Shown: one piece after another, positions 12,862 through 24,860 of the stretch
How positions within the stretch are numbered: position 1 is the stretch's first letter
Layout: every line of letters begins with the position of its first letter
Assembly (NCBI GenBank): GCA_025267735.1
Contig: CM046298.1
Coordinates: 35,959,264-36,023,263, forward strand
Length of the DNA stretch: 64,000 nucleotides
Source of the DNA: Mactra quadrangularis
Taxonomy: Eukaryota; Mollusca; Bivalvia; Venerida; Mactridae
Reading direction: 5' to 3'
Translations under genes and position numbers: made by a program
The notes under the pieces: generated by a model
What the model was told of the DNA's origin: nothing
What the model saw: only the letters and a program-made list of their open reading frames with translations
Database searches by the model: none

Positions 12862-14155
12862 AACAAGAGGGACATGATGGCCCTTTATCGCTTACGTGAG
12901 TACTATTGGTTCATACATAAACAGAGTAAGATTTATATATTTTGGTAATGGTTTATCACACTTCCATCACACCAAATGCTTTAAATGTAGACTTTGTATA
13001 GGAAGATGACCTGTATGGGAATCTGATTCATTAGTCATCACATCTGCTTGTCAGACAAATGTTTTAGTGGTATGTGACCTTTAGCTCATGTGAAGTGGTT
13101 TTTCATCCAAGAGGCCCAATGTTCGAAGTGATCCAAGCAATTACCTAGACGAGCATCCTGACCAAGTTTGATGACAAATGAGTAAAAATTGTGACAAAAA
13201 GAGTGTTCACAGGGTTTTTCCAAATGTGAACTGAGTGACCTAGTTTTTGAGCCCAGGTGACCCATATCCATACTTTACCTAGGTATCATCAGAAAAAAAT
13301 CTAGACCAATTTCCAGGTTATTTGGAGCAAAAAACAAGCCACCAGAGTGTAAACAAGAGATTCATATATTTAGGCTCTGTGACCTAGATTTTCATCTAAG
13401 ATAACCCTGTTCAAACTTACCAGAGCAGTTACCTTGACAAGCACGCTGACCAAGTTTGAAGACAGCTGAATAAAACATATGACCACTAGAGTGTTCTCAC
13501 AATCTTTCGATATGGGCTGTGTTACCTAGTTTTTGAACCCACGTGACCAATATTCAAACATGACCTAAAAATCATCAAAACAAATGATCTGACCTATTTC
13601 CAGGATATATAAATAAAAAAAGCAGTCACTATAGTGTTAACAAGATTTTTCTTTATTTAGCACCAGTGACCTAGTTACTCATCCGAGATGACTCATCTTC
13701 AAACTCATCCAAGCAACTACCTATACAAACATCCTGACCAAGTTTGATGACAATTGTGTAAAAAATGTGACCACTAGAGTGTTTAAAAGGTTTTCCCATA
13801 TTTGGGCTGTGTGACCTAGGTTTAAATTCTACGTAACCCATATTCGAACATGACCTAGAAATCATCAAAACAATCTTTCAGACCAACTTCCAGGATATTT
13901 CGATCAAAACAGTAGCCACTACAGTGTTAACAAGGTTTTTCTATTTTTAGCTCCTGTGACTTAGTTTTTCATCCGAGATGACCCATGTTCAAACTTATCC
14001 GAGCAATCACCTAGACAAGCATCCTCACAAAGTTTGAAAAGAATTGAGCCTAAAATATAACCACTAAAGTGTTCACGAACAATTGTTGACGGACGACGGA
14101 CGCCGGACATTCAACGATCCTAAAAGCTCACCCTGAGCTAGTTCATGTGTGCTTA
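12862..14155. mobile_element. Pearl/Helitron-like non-autonomous element with internal 290-bp repeats
   Basis: Starts with AACAAGAGGGACATGATGG and ends with GACGGACGCCGGACATTC then AGCTCACCCTGAGC, the termini also seen at 29738-30275. The core holds about three 290-bp repeats (starts near 13085, 13378, 13666, 13955). Each repeat has two related halves marked GTGACCTAGTTTTTCATCC and GTGACCTAGTTTTTGA(A/G)CC, with CATCCTGACCAAGTTTGA and CTAGAGTGTTCAC between. Bivalve Pearl-type elements have this left flank / tandem core / right flank design; that assignment is inference. Scattered ORFs inside are by-products. Confidence 0.7.
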
Positions 14156-14690
14156 AAATTAAGTCAACTCAGAAACTTAATAATTATTCAACGCTTAAAT
14201 CAACCATTTAATTACATTTAACCACCACAAACTCTGTTCCTTCACACAAATACAAAACAAACAAAAAACACATTCCAGGTGTTAGTACACTGTTGCTTTG
14301 CTAGCATGAAACTCATAAACAACTGGTGGGTGAGATGGACACTTCCTTGATTACTACAATTACTGTTTTGACAAGCCAACAAAGTTTTAATTAAGGTGGT
14401 GTTGACCTCCAACGTGTCCGGCAAACAACGCTCCTTTCGGGGTCGTTAAAAAGAATGCAAACACAGACCCCCCTAGTGTCATAATCGCTGGAAGTGGAAG
14501 TCATAATATCGATTAGATATATTGGTTTAGAGAAAATAAGCTTCGAAATCAAGTTGTAGTCACATGATCGCAACAACTTCTAAATTAAAAAGGTAAACTT
14601 ACATCTTTGTTCAGTGCTAGTTTAAAATGTAACAAATTTATAATCAATTATGCCACACATATATTTCAAAAACTACATTTTGATATCTAG

Positions 14691-14888
14691 ATCTCACATT
14701 TACTGGCTACAGTGATAAGTAATCTTATAAGAATATGTCTCATTGATCAAATAGGCTTAGCTGATGGCTGCAAAATAGAAATTCAGGACGTGCTCGATTG
14801 GGCTGTTGGAACTGTGCCAGAATCAAATTCCGACTCTTCGACAGAATCGGCCAAACGAGTGAAATTGGATTTTGGAACTATATCATAA
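14691..14888 (+). CDS. candidate terminal exon of an unidentified nuclear protein
   Basis: A 65-codon open frame follows a TAG at 14688-14690 and ends at TAA 14886-14888. Acceptors are possible at TCTAG (14690) or CTACAG (14712). The C-terminal part has coding-like composition: hydrophobic, then an acidic Ser/Thr stretch (VPESNSDSSTES), then AKRVKLD, identical to the core of the c-Myc nuclear localisation signal, then DFGTIS and stop. I recognise no family, and no upstream exon was found, so it may be a gene relic or part of a repeat. Confidence 0.3.
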   Translation: MSHLLATVISNLIRICLIDQIGLADGCKIEIQDVLDWAVGTVPESNSDSSTESAKRVKLDFGTIS

Positions 14889-15278
14889 TAATGGCGGCTA
14901 AACTTCAGTTGCAAAATATATGTTTGCAGTGATGCCGCTGCCATCTTGGGTATAGTATAAACCGCGACCGATTCCGTTCAAACCACCTATATCGGTGGAA
15001 TGGGTAGAACGCTGCCAGAACACAGATCCGACGTCCTCGATCATCCAGTGGAGTTCTCCAAGTCCTATCGAGCATATCCTCAGTCAATCGGACTGCGATA
15101 ATAGCGATATCGTACGAGTAAACCGCATGACATTTTGCAGTATTTGTTCAGTACAACTAGCTCGATATTGTTTGTGGGAGCCAATCTAAATTGCTTTTAA
15201 CTACTGATAACACATTTATTTACTTATAGTGCTGGTTTTGGAATTTGCTGCGATGACTTTTTCCATAAGTAAATGCAG

Positions 15279-15575
15279 GGGCGGATCCAGGATTTTTTCC
15301 AGGGGGGGGGGGTGTCCAAATTTTTTCTGGGGGAGGGGGTCCAAACTTTCAAACCACAACCATATACACTGTTTTCAAAATAACGCAACATATTAAGTAT
15401 AAAAAACTAAATGACCATTATGTCTATGTTAAGCACAAAGGTAAGCGAAGCGAGTCCGAGATAAAACTGTCTCATACTACTTAAAATGGTTTACAGTTAA
15501 AAAATATACTAAATGACGGGTATATTTTGGAATTTCCGGGGCTCACCCCCCGCTAGATCTGCCTATAAAATGTCA
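15279..15575 (+). mobile_element. G-rich-ended MITE, family G, copy 1
   Basis: Begins GGGGCGGATCCAGGATTTTT with a run of eleven G, then GTCCAAA twice, and ends CCCCCCGCTAGATCTGCC. The ends are imperfect inverted repeats. Same family as 27004, 27669 and 52944, where two copies show 6-bp target duplications. Confidence 0.75.
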
Positions 15576-16042
15576 CTAGTTTAATTATAAAAACCGGATT
15601 TTGTCGAAGAACTTACGGAGACCATTGCACAATTATACTGAGGAGAAAATCCTCGAAATTCAAACATGAATTAAAAATGAAAATATGTTATAATTTACAA
15701 ATTATCATTGAAATTATTTTAAGTATACCCAATAGTTAATAGTCATTTTTTTCAAAAGAAATTTACAATTTCTTATAAAAAAATGCGGTTATTAACCTTG
15801 TAATGATTAAAGTTTTTCGCATAGTGTTCTGATCTATATCTAAATGATAAACTCGGATCAAGGGTTATCGTAACAGATAATCAAAAGTATTGACAGAAAT
15901 CCAACGGAATTTTAATGGGCTAAAATTTTTTATTTCGTTGCTATAAATAGTAGATTACTACTATATAAATATCTTGTTAATCTATTAGTATTTTAACAAG
16001 GCGTGAAATGAATTGTCATATATAATGTGACCCATTCTATTC
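15576..16042. other. no feature seen
   Basis: AT-rich intergenic DNA between the G-family MITE and the ATGGCGG block. No ORF, repeat or RNA structure that I can support. Confidence 0.4.
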
Positions 16043-16150
16043 TAAATTACAGTTAGCACTGTCATGTGGCACTGTACGGGTTAGTCAACAAAGATGGCGG
16101 TCAGACACAGATGAAAATGTAAACATATTTTATTTCCTCGATTTCTCTAA
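16043..16150 (+). promoter_or_regulatory. promoter-like block with AAGATGGCGG, duplicated at 61330
   Basis: Contains GCACTGTCATGTGGCACTG, AACAAAGATGGCGGTC (a YY1-like ATGGCGG core) and GTAAACATATTTTATTTCC. The same order of motifs with ~80% similarity by eye occurs at 61330-61436. An ATGGCGG core near a gene start is typical of animal promoters, but a dispersed repeat is equally possible. Confidence 0.35.
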
Positions 16151-16170
16151 CTTGTTAACAGATACTCAAC

Positions 16171-16410
16171 ATGGTCGTCGCTTGTAGCTTAAAGGAAATC
16201 AACAAGATTGACGGGACCCGGGTCGTAGTTGCGGATTGAGCCGGATACAAATGCGCAATACGATTTGTATACGATTGGTCGGAAATCGGCGTGTACCGGC
16301 GAAACCCGATAGAACGATGGAGATGGAGACCGCTTTCTAAACTTCAGAAAGATCAGCGTATAACAAGACTGATTGCTACTAATAGATTGGTTCCTGGCTG
16401 GTGCCATTAG
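16171..16410 (+). pseudogene. coding-like 80-codon frame with one internal stop
   Basis: ATG at 16171, in-frame TGA at 16237-16239, then open to TAG 16408-16410. The second part reads AGYKCAIRFVYDWSEIG and later RWRWRPLSKLQ and RLIATNRLVPGWCH, with balanced coding-like composition and few low-complexity residues. It lies just downstream of the ATGGCGG block. I do not recognise the protein. It may be a degraded transposon or gene fragment. The opposite strand also has an open frame (16189-16407), so the strand is uncertain. Confidence 0.25.
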
Positions 16411-18702
16411 GATTGGATATTAGACAATGAATAAAGGATTACCGATAGTCATTAAAGACGAAACCACAACAAATTATTCTTATCCAAGCCAATTTTAATA
16501 AAACATCTATTTTTAGGAAAAGTCTGCTTGACCATACATGTAATATAAAGATTTTTACCAATCAAATATCATTTACTTATGGCAGTGGGCGTTATTTGTC
16601 TAGTGAATCAACAGATAATTGCCTTACGTATTAAGCCTTCTATTTTCGGTGTTGTTTTATCCGCTTGTTAATAATTTCTTTTCCGCTATTGATATTGACA
16701 ACATAATTTACTTGTATGATGACAATTATGTATATCTCAACTCTAGGTATTTTTGTGGGTCATATTGGTAATGCCCAATTAAGGAACGGCTTCATTTCTT
16801 CGATTAGTGTGTAATGATATGCGATCGAAGTAAGTCATGCTTGGCGCATTTATTGAATTTTGTTTTTGTTCTGTTTGGATTTAATGAGGGTCCGTCCGCT
16901 CCATAAAAATGCATTTTGTGTATACCACAGAGTGTGACTTTTCATTCCTTAAAAGATTGTTTTTTTAGTCTGAATTGAGTCAAATTTTCCTGATCTGATT
17001 TTTATCAGGATAGTTTCTCATTTGCCAAAATGTGTTTTTGTTAATGCCAAAGGTGTGTTGTCTCCTTATCGCTTATTCAGCACATACTTCATGATGCAAA
17101 TTTATGGTTGAATTTCCCTAATACCAAATTACGTGTATGTTTTTACCACAGATGCTTCTGTTAAGATTGGTATTTAATTGTACATTGTATTTCGAATATT
17201 TTCACCAAGTCAGGTTGTTTAAAGATACCAACCATTATTTCGGACACAATAAAAAGTACTCAACTTTCATATCGAAGGGAGATAATAACTCACTTTTAAA
17301 TAAAGTTTTCATTAATGATTTTGCAACTTTTGTATTTTATTATTATCATTGTAATCGTTACAGTCACATTTATGAATGCATTGCTTTAAAAAATATTAAC
17401 AAAATCTCTTGCTATCAGTGGAGGGGTGTTGCTAACTTGACCCGCGTGGGTAAGGTAAGCAAAATGAATTATGCGTTAAAATGAACGTTTAATGGAGACA
17501 TACAAACGCTTGATCACTGTCCGACATTAGAGTGGCTCTTTCGTCGTCTTTTAGTAAAAAGACAAAATGCGATGAATGAAAATGTCTTAGATCTAGAAGT
17601 AAAAGAAAACAATAATATAATGAGCTCGATGGTTCCGTCTGATTCCTAATTAATTTTACACTTTTTGCTCATTCCGTTTCATGTTATGAAATTAATATCT
17701 TTAGGTATATTTTACGAATATGGTCGTAAATATGACACTTACGAATGGAACTCGTCTTAGACGTCTACGGCATTACAAATTTGCCAAAATCGCTGATTTC
17801 TCTCGAATCTGGCATTTGAGTTTGAGTATCAACTTGTATGTATTCTTAATGAATAGAATTACGAAATTCTGTAAGAGCTATTCGATATTTTAGAGATACA
17901 AGCATATCCAAGAATGGTTCAAAGCAGAATGATACTTTGGCGCAGTGATAAAGGTTTAGAGAATTACTAAACATTTTTTGCTATTCCTTTCAGATCTTTA
18001 TTTACAAATCGGCAAATACCAGCTTTTGGTACACAAAACAGAGCAAACATGACAGAATTACAAGTACATGTATATAAAATACAATACAAAAACAATACAA
18101 ATCACTTCACTACAAAACAATGCAGCTAGTTGCAGAGTAAGTAATTTCTAAGTAAAACGTCTCTTTTAAAAATGAACCTAGTTTAAACAGTACTTTTTTT
18201 ATTTCTTGATGTTAAAATATTGTTGTGTTTATTTAAAGAAAGCTTGGGGACATTACTGAAGTATTTTTTTTCTATTATCAGAATCCATGACTGTAAATAC
18301 TCGCCATGATGCCTCGGTATAAACAAATTATTCTATTATTTACGTTTCTAAATCAATTCAAATATTTTACTTACGTCATCAATCGATGATTTAACAATTG
18401 ATATAATGATGACGTTTTTCGCAATGGTATAGTTTATAATAATATTTTGAAATTCGTCCAAATACATTTATATGAAGCGTTTGACGACCTTTTTTATATA
18501 AAAACGGCTAACATTTCAATACATCTTACCTGTTTAACACCTAGTATCGGAATGTCTTTAGTTGCTTAAACTTTGTGAAGCCCCGTATTTCACATCCGTA
18601 TGTTATGACGGAAGAAGCTAAAGGGTCAAATTGTAGGTAACTTCGGGCTTGGACTTGTAAGGTTTGAGGGTTGAAATGCATTCGTGGCCTTTAAACCCAT
18701 GA
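16411..18702. other. intergenic, one inverted repeat fragment only
   Basis: At 16860-16925 the sequence TTTAATGAGGGTCCGTCCGC is the reverse complement of the segment at 5982-6020. A short hairpin (ACGTCATCAATCGATGA against ATGATGACGT) lies near 18374-18415. The 115-residue open frame at 17137-17484 has no motif. No gene supported. Confidence 0.4.
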
Positions 18703-18840
18703 GCGCATACATTAACCAGTTACCGCATTGATATTAATACTCACTACTGCACTTCCGTGTACTCACGACCGAACAATGATTGAATATTTAAATCAGCGGG
18801 GTCAATGAATGTATGACTGATAGTCGAATAAATTGATTTA
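18703..18840. mobile_element. foldback MITE, family M1, copy c (degraded)
   Basis: GAGCGCATACATTAAC at 18701 and its partner TATTTAAATCAGCGGGGTCA with ATGACTGATAGTCGAATAAA. The left arm is more diverged than the right. Confidence 0.65.
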
Positions 18841-20205
18841 TACAAATGTTTCAAGAGTAAAATCACAATATCTATCATTTTTGTAGTCCAGTTGGTATAA
18901 ACACCTCTGACCATTAGAATTTATTTTGTTCGAAACTGTTAATTTGTGAAGCATGCATAAAGTACAGTTGATCAAGAGATGTTGACAAACAAGTTTATAA
19001 GAAGTCGTACACGTGCATTACTAGTTTTTTAATTGACTCGAAAACTATTTTAACACTTTCACATTTATTCTCACTTAGTCACGTGTACTTGCAATGTGCA
19101 TTTTGAAAAAACTCAAAGCCAGTCTTCACACATTCGAAAAATACAAGATGGGAAACCCTCTTAATTTGTTGATTTTACGACGAAAAAATCGCAATAACTT
19201 TTATTTGTCTGTGCTTTGTCGTGGATTAAGTAAAGATAGGATCTGTCTTCTGATTCTGCTCCTTTCCTGGGTCACGTAATCTAGAACAACTACTGATAAG
19301 TAATGACATTTTATAGTCTTAGTTTCATGCCTACACACGTTTACCGACTTGACAGCTATTACCACTGATCATCGGGCTACTGGTATCTATAGATCAATCT
19401 CCCTTAGGAGTATTTTTACTCCGCTTAGTGCAGCCGACAAATTTGCGCGACGGAATTATAACACCCTCGCAGGTTACTATAATTTACAACTGGCCTGGAT
19501 TGTTGCAAACGTAGGTAAATTTCTTGGGCAAGACAATAAACAGTGCCCCAAGAGGAATTCGCACCTAGGGCCTCTTGATCCCTTAGCGAGCGTCTTAGCT
19601 CCTACAATAGGCTGGTATATGAGTAAGTAGTAAAAGGTATAAACACTTGCTGTCACCCTTTTCTCTCGTTAAAATTAACTGAATGATATAAAAAAACGTA
19701 TACAATAGCTTCTACTTTGCTCCCCGGAAAAGGCCCAATTGATCCTTATAAGTTTCATTGTAAACCTGTAAACATAGTCCTCCGAACAAAACTTCAGGCG
19801 ATCGGTAAACTATGTAGTTTACTTTGTTAATATACGACAATGTACGACATACAATCGTAGAAAATGTCACGGACCTACTCTTAAATACCAGTCCTTGCAA
19901 ATATAAAATGACAATCGTTTATCATTTATTCATTTTGCATGTTGTCAACATATATATAACACAAGTTAACCTTCATATGAGAAGAACGCTATACAAATGT
20001 GGTATATATTAATAATGATATTAATGCAATAATAATACATATTATTTATTAACTAAAATGATTTATAAATATCTAACGTCTTTTATAACATATCAAATTT
20101 TCTATAATAAGTTATGTGATCAACTAGATATAGAGTATATCGCTTTGTGTGTCGGGCTATTGTTTGTTCTAAAGTCCATAAAAAGTTTTTCTTCTAGTAT
20201 CGTCT
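18841..20205. other. intergenic, possible SINE remnant at 19435-19615
   Basis: 19435-19615 contains TTTCTTGGGCAAGACAA and, on the minus strand, a B-box-like GGTGCGAATTCC, suggesting an old tRNA-headed SINE. The 93-residue open frame across it is therefore not credited. The rest is featureless. Confidence 0.3.
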
Positions 20206-20294
20206 CATTCTCGTACCTAGAGTCTAGAAGGATTCTCGATACTAGCTACTACTAGTTAGATCGAGAATCTTGATAACCTCGGGGAACGAGAATG
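20206..20294. mobile_element. CATTCTCG palindromic MITE, copy 1
   Basis: Starts CATTCTCGTACCTAGAGTCT and ends AACGAGAATG, with AGGATTCTCGATACTAG facing TAGATCGAGAATCTTG. Same palindrome family as 33060-33133 (nearly perfect) and 50797-50874. Confidence 0.75.
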
Positions 20295-20611
20295 GTAACA
20301 AATACACGTACCTCCAAAAATGCATTATGAAATTCATAAAGAAAATTGGGTCATTAATAAATGCAACTAGTTAAATTGTCACCTTGACTGTATAACCACA
20401 AAACAACAAAATTCAGCTATGAATATCACCTTGAGATATTGCAAAATCATCCGATTTCTTTCATGTTTTTAAGTACTTTAACACTTAATTTAAAAAGCGT
20501 GATCACGTTACGGTCTAATAACGCGCTGTATATAGAGTGATATCAGTAGAGAACAAAACATATATATTTTATTTACAACTGGTACATACATCCCTGCGTT
20601 CAGTTACCACG

Positions 20612-20888
20612 AACGTACAAAACGTTCCGTAACGATACATTCGGAACTCTTCGGTCATTCGTTGCGATTAATCTCGGACATATTTAGACGCTATTTTGAA
20701 ACTACCGGTGTTGAAGTAAACAAATATATGATCGTTTAGGCATTGAGTGATGTCTCGTTTTTAGTCCGTAAATTTTGAAACATCACTCATCGCCTTAACG
20801 ATCGCATATTTGTATATTAGATTAGATTGTTCGCAGCGAATGGCCGAGGAGTTCCGAATGTATCGTTATGTAACGTTCTGTAACGTTT
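20612..20888. mobile_element. ~280-bp foldback MITE with long arms
   Basis: Left arm AACGATACATTCGGAACTC with TCGGTCATTCG, later GCATTGAGTGATGT. Right arm in complement ACATCACTCAT, GCGAATGGCCGAGGAGTTCC and GAATGTATCGTTA. Arms run ~130 bp. Relatives are at about 24260-24350 and 47935-48085 (TTCCGAATG with flanking similarity). Confidence 0.75.
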
Positions 20889-21612
20889 AGTGTAATGGAA
20901 CACGCTACAGGTCGTCCACGTAAACATTGCGTATATAAACATAGCCAGTTTCATTACACACCAATATTTAGGGGTGTATTATTTTTTCAGTTTTATAGTT
21001 TAGTTATTTTACTCTTATTTTATAAACATACCACTTTATAAATTTAAAATGTGCATATACAATATTTAAAATAAATGTTAAGTATCAAAGTTGTATGTTT
21101 TTATCCGTAAAATGCTGTTCATGCATCAGCTTATTCACCTATTCAGAGAGCAAGTCCATTGTTTGAAGTACAAAAACACGCATGACCTAGAATACGACCT
21201 GTAGTACATCATCAGAGCATTGGATTTTAGGAAAGTTGTCTCAGGATACATGTGTTGTAACTTAGTTATTTTATTAAGTATGATAATAATTCATAGAACA
21301 ATAGTTTAAGTTTCTCTAACCATTCAATAGACAATAGTGTGAAACGATAGTTTTACATAATGTCTTTACGTTTACTTCAAATTATTCAAAAAGATATTCA
21401 TTCCCTTGACCTTTTATACAACAATTTGGTTGAATAAATTATCGGGATTGTAAATGACTGCTTCTATACAACCAAGGACGCCGACACAATTTACAATATA
21501 CAGTAAAGTTTCGATAGAAAGACCACCTTGGTCTCTATGAAATTTGCAAATTTTTGACAATGATTAAGAGTCCTAAAAGAAATAGGTTCCTATATTGAAA
21601 CCATTTGTAGCC
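20889..21612. other. intergenic, no gene seen
   Basis: Contains a single mariner-type end-like motif ACAGTAAAGTTTCGATAGAA at about 21500 without a partner. Otherwise AT-rich and featureless. Confidence 0.4.
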
Positions 21613-21906
21613 GCCCGGCTAGCTCAATTGGTAGCACGCAAGTCTACTGATCGAGTGGTCCCGGGCGGTGCATACTTTTGTGAAGCTTGGTCATGAAATT
21701 TTTTCTACGGCCATTTTCCCTCCTACCAATGATTCTTAGTTATGTAGGGCAGTTGTCAGTCACTGACAAAAGTATGTGCTTAGTAGTTGGTTAACAGCTA
21801 AATCCAGATATTTAGCCTTTCCAGAAACAGTAGTAGGTTGACTGTCGGCGGTTATATTACCTATACAATGTGTTGCTACGGCGTTAAAAACAAAAACAAA
21901 ACAAAC
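21613..21906 (+). mobile_element. SINE-A, tRNA-headed, copy 1
   Basis: The head GCCCGGCTAGCTCAATTGG at 21613 resembles a tRNA 5' half with an A box, but the anticodon/T half is short. The body has CATTTTCCCTCCTACCAATG, AGGGCAGTTGTCAGTCACTG and AACAGCTAAATCCAGA. The tail is GCTACGGCGTTAAAAACA then an A/C-rich run to 21906. Copies are at 22905 (-), 25911 and 28098. Confidence 0.8.
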
Positions 21907-22639
21907 AATTATGATTATATATTTCGATGGTCTTAATACATGTAATGGAACTTGACTGTGATACAAATATACGTTGTTTATCTTTGATGGATGTTCTTGG
22001 AAGATCAAAGTTAATTAGTATATACCGCTAAACAAAGGTCAATATTTTGCTAGGTGAGACAAGACCTTTGATCGCCCTATTAAGTTCTTATTTGAAGACC
22101 ATTTTGTTGTTATGGCTTTGTACTTTGAAGATCCTAGTATTTACAGTACATACTTTACTGTATTTCAATCTCAATTTTTCACCTATTTTCCACATTATAT
22201 TGATACTTGAGTTTGGTTATTTAAGACATTATTTTCTTCTATTTTTGACATCTGCTATTGTGATATCAATTAAGTGACAAGCAAAATTACCGGAATAATA
22301 ATCGCAATTTTACCAAAAATAGACTAACAAATCGTTTGACTGAATAAAGGTCAAATAGGTAGGCATTAACGAGTATATCTTGTATTTATAAAGCGATTTT
22401 CATTCAATAAAGTTCATTGTTAAATTATTAAATATAATATATTTCATTGTATATTATGTAGCATTACATTCGTGTGAAGTTGAAATCAAATCAATTAAAG
22501 CAAAATACCATGATACAAGAAAACAAACAGTATTTCATTGAGAAAAAGTAAATCTGTGTCAAGGGAGATTACTGTTACGTGTATTTGTTATACAATATTA
22601 GCTTTTAGTTTAGTTTATACTTATCTATTTTAGCTCAAT

Positions 22640-22836
22640 TGTGAAACAAGTTCTTACTAAGATTAATTTCTTTTGAGTCCACTTCCTTGTCCCCAAGTAC
22701 TGAGCAAATCATAATGATAAAGTGTCTTGCTCAAAGAAACAACTGGGTAGGTTTTGGATGGGATTCGAGCCAAAGCGAGAATTGTTATCTAATGATTACC
22801 AGTCCAACACCGTAACCACTCGGCCACAACCGCACT
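22640..22836 (-). mobile_element. tRNA-Ser/Leu-like-headed SINE remnant
   Basis: On the minus strand the right edge reads GTGCGGTTGTGGCCGAGTGG then TTACGGTGTTGGACTGG, a class-II tRNA-like head with a long variable region, and GGCTCGAATCCC as B box. Downstream of the head is TTGAGCAAGACAC. Not scored as a tRNA gene because the acceptor stem does not close and a SINE body follows. Confidence 0.55.
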
Positions 22837-22904
22837 TTAGCTTATACAGTATTGTTTTATAATTATAAGGCCAACATGTTTAGCTGTAAAAGAAAGATAT
22901 CGTT

Positions 22905-23160
22905 TGGTTTGTTTATTTGATTGGTTCTTACGCCGTAGCAACACATTGTATAGGTCATATAACGGAGGTCAGTCAGCCTAATCACTCCTCCTAAAAAGGC
23001 TAAACTTCTACATTAAGCTGTTAACCAACTACTAAACGCATACTTTCGTCAGTGACTGACAACATAATTAAAATCATTGGTAGGAGGGAGAATGACCGTA
23101 GCTCCACGAAAGTATGCCCCGTCCGGAAATCGAACCCACGACCCCTCGATTAGTAGACTT
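22905..23160 (-). mobile_element. SINE-A, copy 2 (reverse)
   Basis: Reverse complement of SINE-A: tail side GCCGTAGCAACACATTGTAT (22932), body TTAACCAACTACTAAACGCA, then CACGAAAGTATGCCCCGTCC and ATCGAACCCACGACCC of the tRNA-like head, which breaks off at 23160. Confidence 0.8.
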
Positions 23161-24680
23161 TTATAATGATGTTATTTCAGTGTCAGGTTATATTATATTT
23201 GTTCGCATAACCTTTAAATGAAAATGAATCAAAACGTATTGATGACGTCATTGGTATTAGAATACTTTGTCCAATCAGATTGCTTAATTGTTTTTGTTTG
23301 AATGTTTTTGTTCCTCAACGCCCTTACCACAATTAATGTACTATAGAAGAATTAAAATAAACTAGTGCGTTGGACGTCGTCACAAAGCAAATCGATGATT
23401 CAGGACAAAACAATACCACGCTACGTCCGTATTAGCAAGTGGTTAGACTACTGAATTATTTGTGCTGACCATCCAAAGTCAATAATTAAAATACCATTGT
23501 GTTCGTATTTCAAATTGACGTCATGTTCAACAGACTAGTAGTAGAGATATGTGCGTTAAGGTCTTCAGCCACGGTACCGAATCATCGGAGGGATACAGTG
23601 AAATCATTGTAACTGTTTTCAAATTGACAGCATTTAATAATATGTATAATTTCTGTAGCAGTGAAAACAAAGTTGACATAAACTTCTCATGTCGAATTAT
23701 CACTGATTGTCATTCTTTTGGCGAAAAACGCCGAGGACTCCGCCATTTCAGGCGAAACCGAAGCACAAAATAAAATCGTGAAAAATCAACTGTTATACAG
23801 GATGCCAATATCATTTAGAAAAATAATAAAAATGATTAAATTGCTTTTACAACATTATCACTAAAAATGCATATTTTTTCTGCCTTTTTGAAAAATGAGA
23901 CTAACCGAGCAAGGTTTTTTTATACATGTAGTTCGTAATATTTACGCTTGAAAAAGTCGGACGCATATTCGTGGGTCGTACGATATACTTTGCTATTTTT
24001 GATGTCTGACCTATATAATGGAAAGAAATGTGGGTTGCTAGAAACTTAAAATGCAAAGTAGGGTCTAGAATCAGATATATGAGTGTGGCAGAACAAAGTA
24101 TATTTAGCTATTGACCAGACATGAAATCCTAGTATACGATGTGATGAACATAGTGAATACTGAAGTGTCGTTAGCACTTTGATTTTCCGAATCCAGGAGT
24201 TAAAATCGAATTCTAATTGTAATCAAATCGAAGTCAACTAACAGGATAACTGTGGCAGCTCTCTCATGGTCTAATTCCATTCGGAACACCACGGCAATCA
24301 TCAACGAAAAAAGATATTTGTGTAAAAATCGCCGATGAGTTCCGAATGTCCTATCTCTAGACAAAGTTATCGTTCGTTCATGTACGTTTAATTAAACGCC
24401 TCAACAACACACTTGGCGACTTTGGATATTCACGGAGCTGGTCGAGTTGTTACGATCCGCCTCTTGCTTGACAAGACAATCTCGTTTCATGGGACATACG
24501 TAAACAAGAGCATTTCTCAGCATTTTGATAATTCCGAGTTCTTGATAGTTAACAAAGGGAAAATTTGTTTGCATGCCCGTTTTATGAAGTTCAAAACATT
24601 TTTTACAAACGTGAAGCAAACATGATTCTAAAAGATTATATTCTGTTGTTTAGACACTCTAAGCAAAAATTAAACTTTAT
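23161..24680. other. intergenic, relic of a TTCCGAATG MITE
   Basis: 24260-24350 holds CATTCGGAACACC and GATGAGTTCCGAATGTCC in opposition, a small relative of the 20612 foldback. The open frame 23549-23773 begins with ATG but has no family signature. Nothing else supported. Confidence 0.35.
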
Positions 24681-24860
24681 TACCCTTACATTAAAATTTG
24701 ACAATATTGTCAATTTTCCTCCATTAATAAGGTATAGTGACAAATATCCAGCCTTGTGGAATGGGTACTGGTTATAGACAAAGGTCTAGAATAGCTAAGT
24801 TAGGAGCGTTGGACGCTGTTATATAACCTAAATTGTGTAGACACGGCATCCAGTACAAAA
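24681..24860 (+). mobile_element. SINE-B, 5'-truncated copy
   Basis: TACATTAAAATTTGACAATA, TTTTCCTCCATTAATAAGG, TACTGGTTATAGACAAAGG, and GTAGACACGGCATCCAGT match the body and tail of SINE-B at 31474. The tRNA-like head is missing. Confidence 0.7.

Noticed and set aside
17137..17484. 115-residue ORF as a gene
   Set aside because: AT-rich, Tyr/Phe/Asn-heavy translation typical of random AT-rich DNA; starts without support.
19349..19630. 93-residue plus-strand ORF
   Set aside because: Overlaps a tRNA-like SINE remnant and has no recognisable motif or splice context.
23549..23773. 74-residue ATG-started ORF
   Set aside because: Mixed composition but no family motif, no splice context and no second copy; cannot be told from chance.
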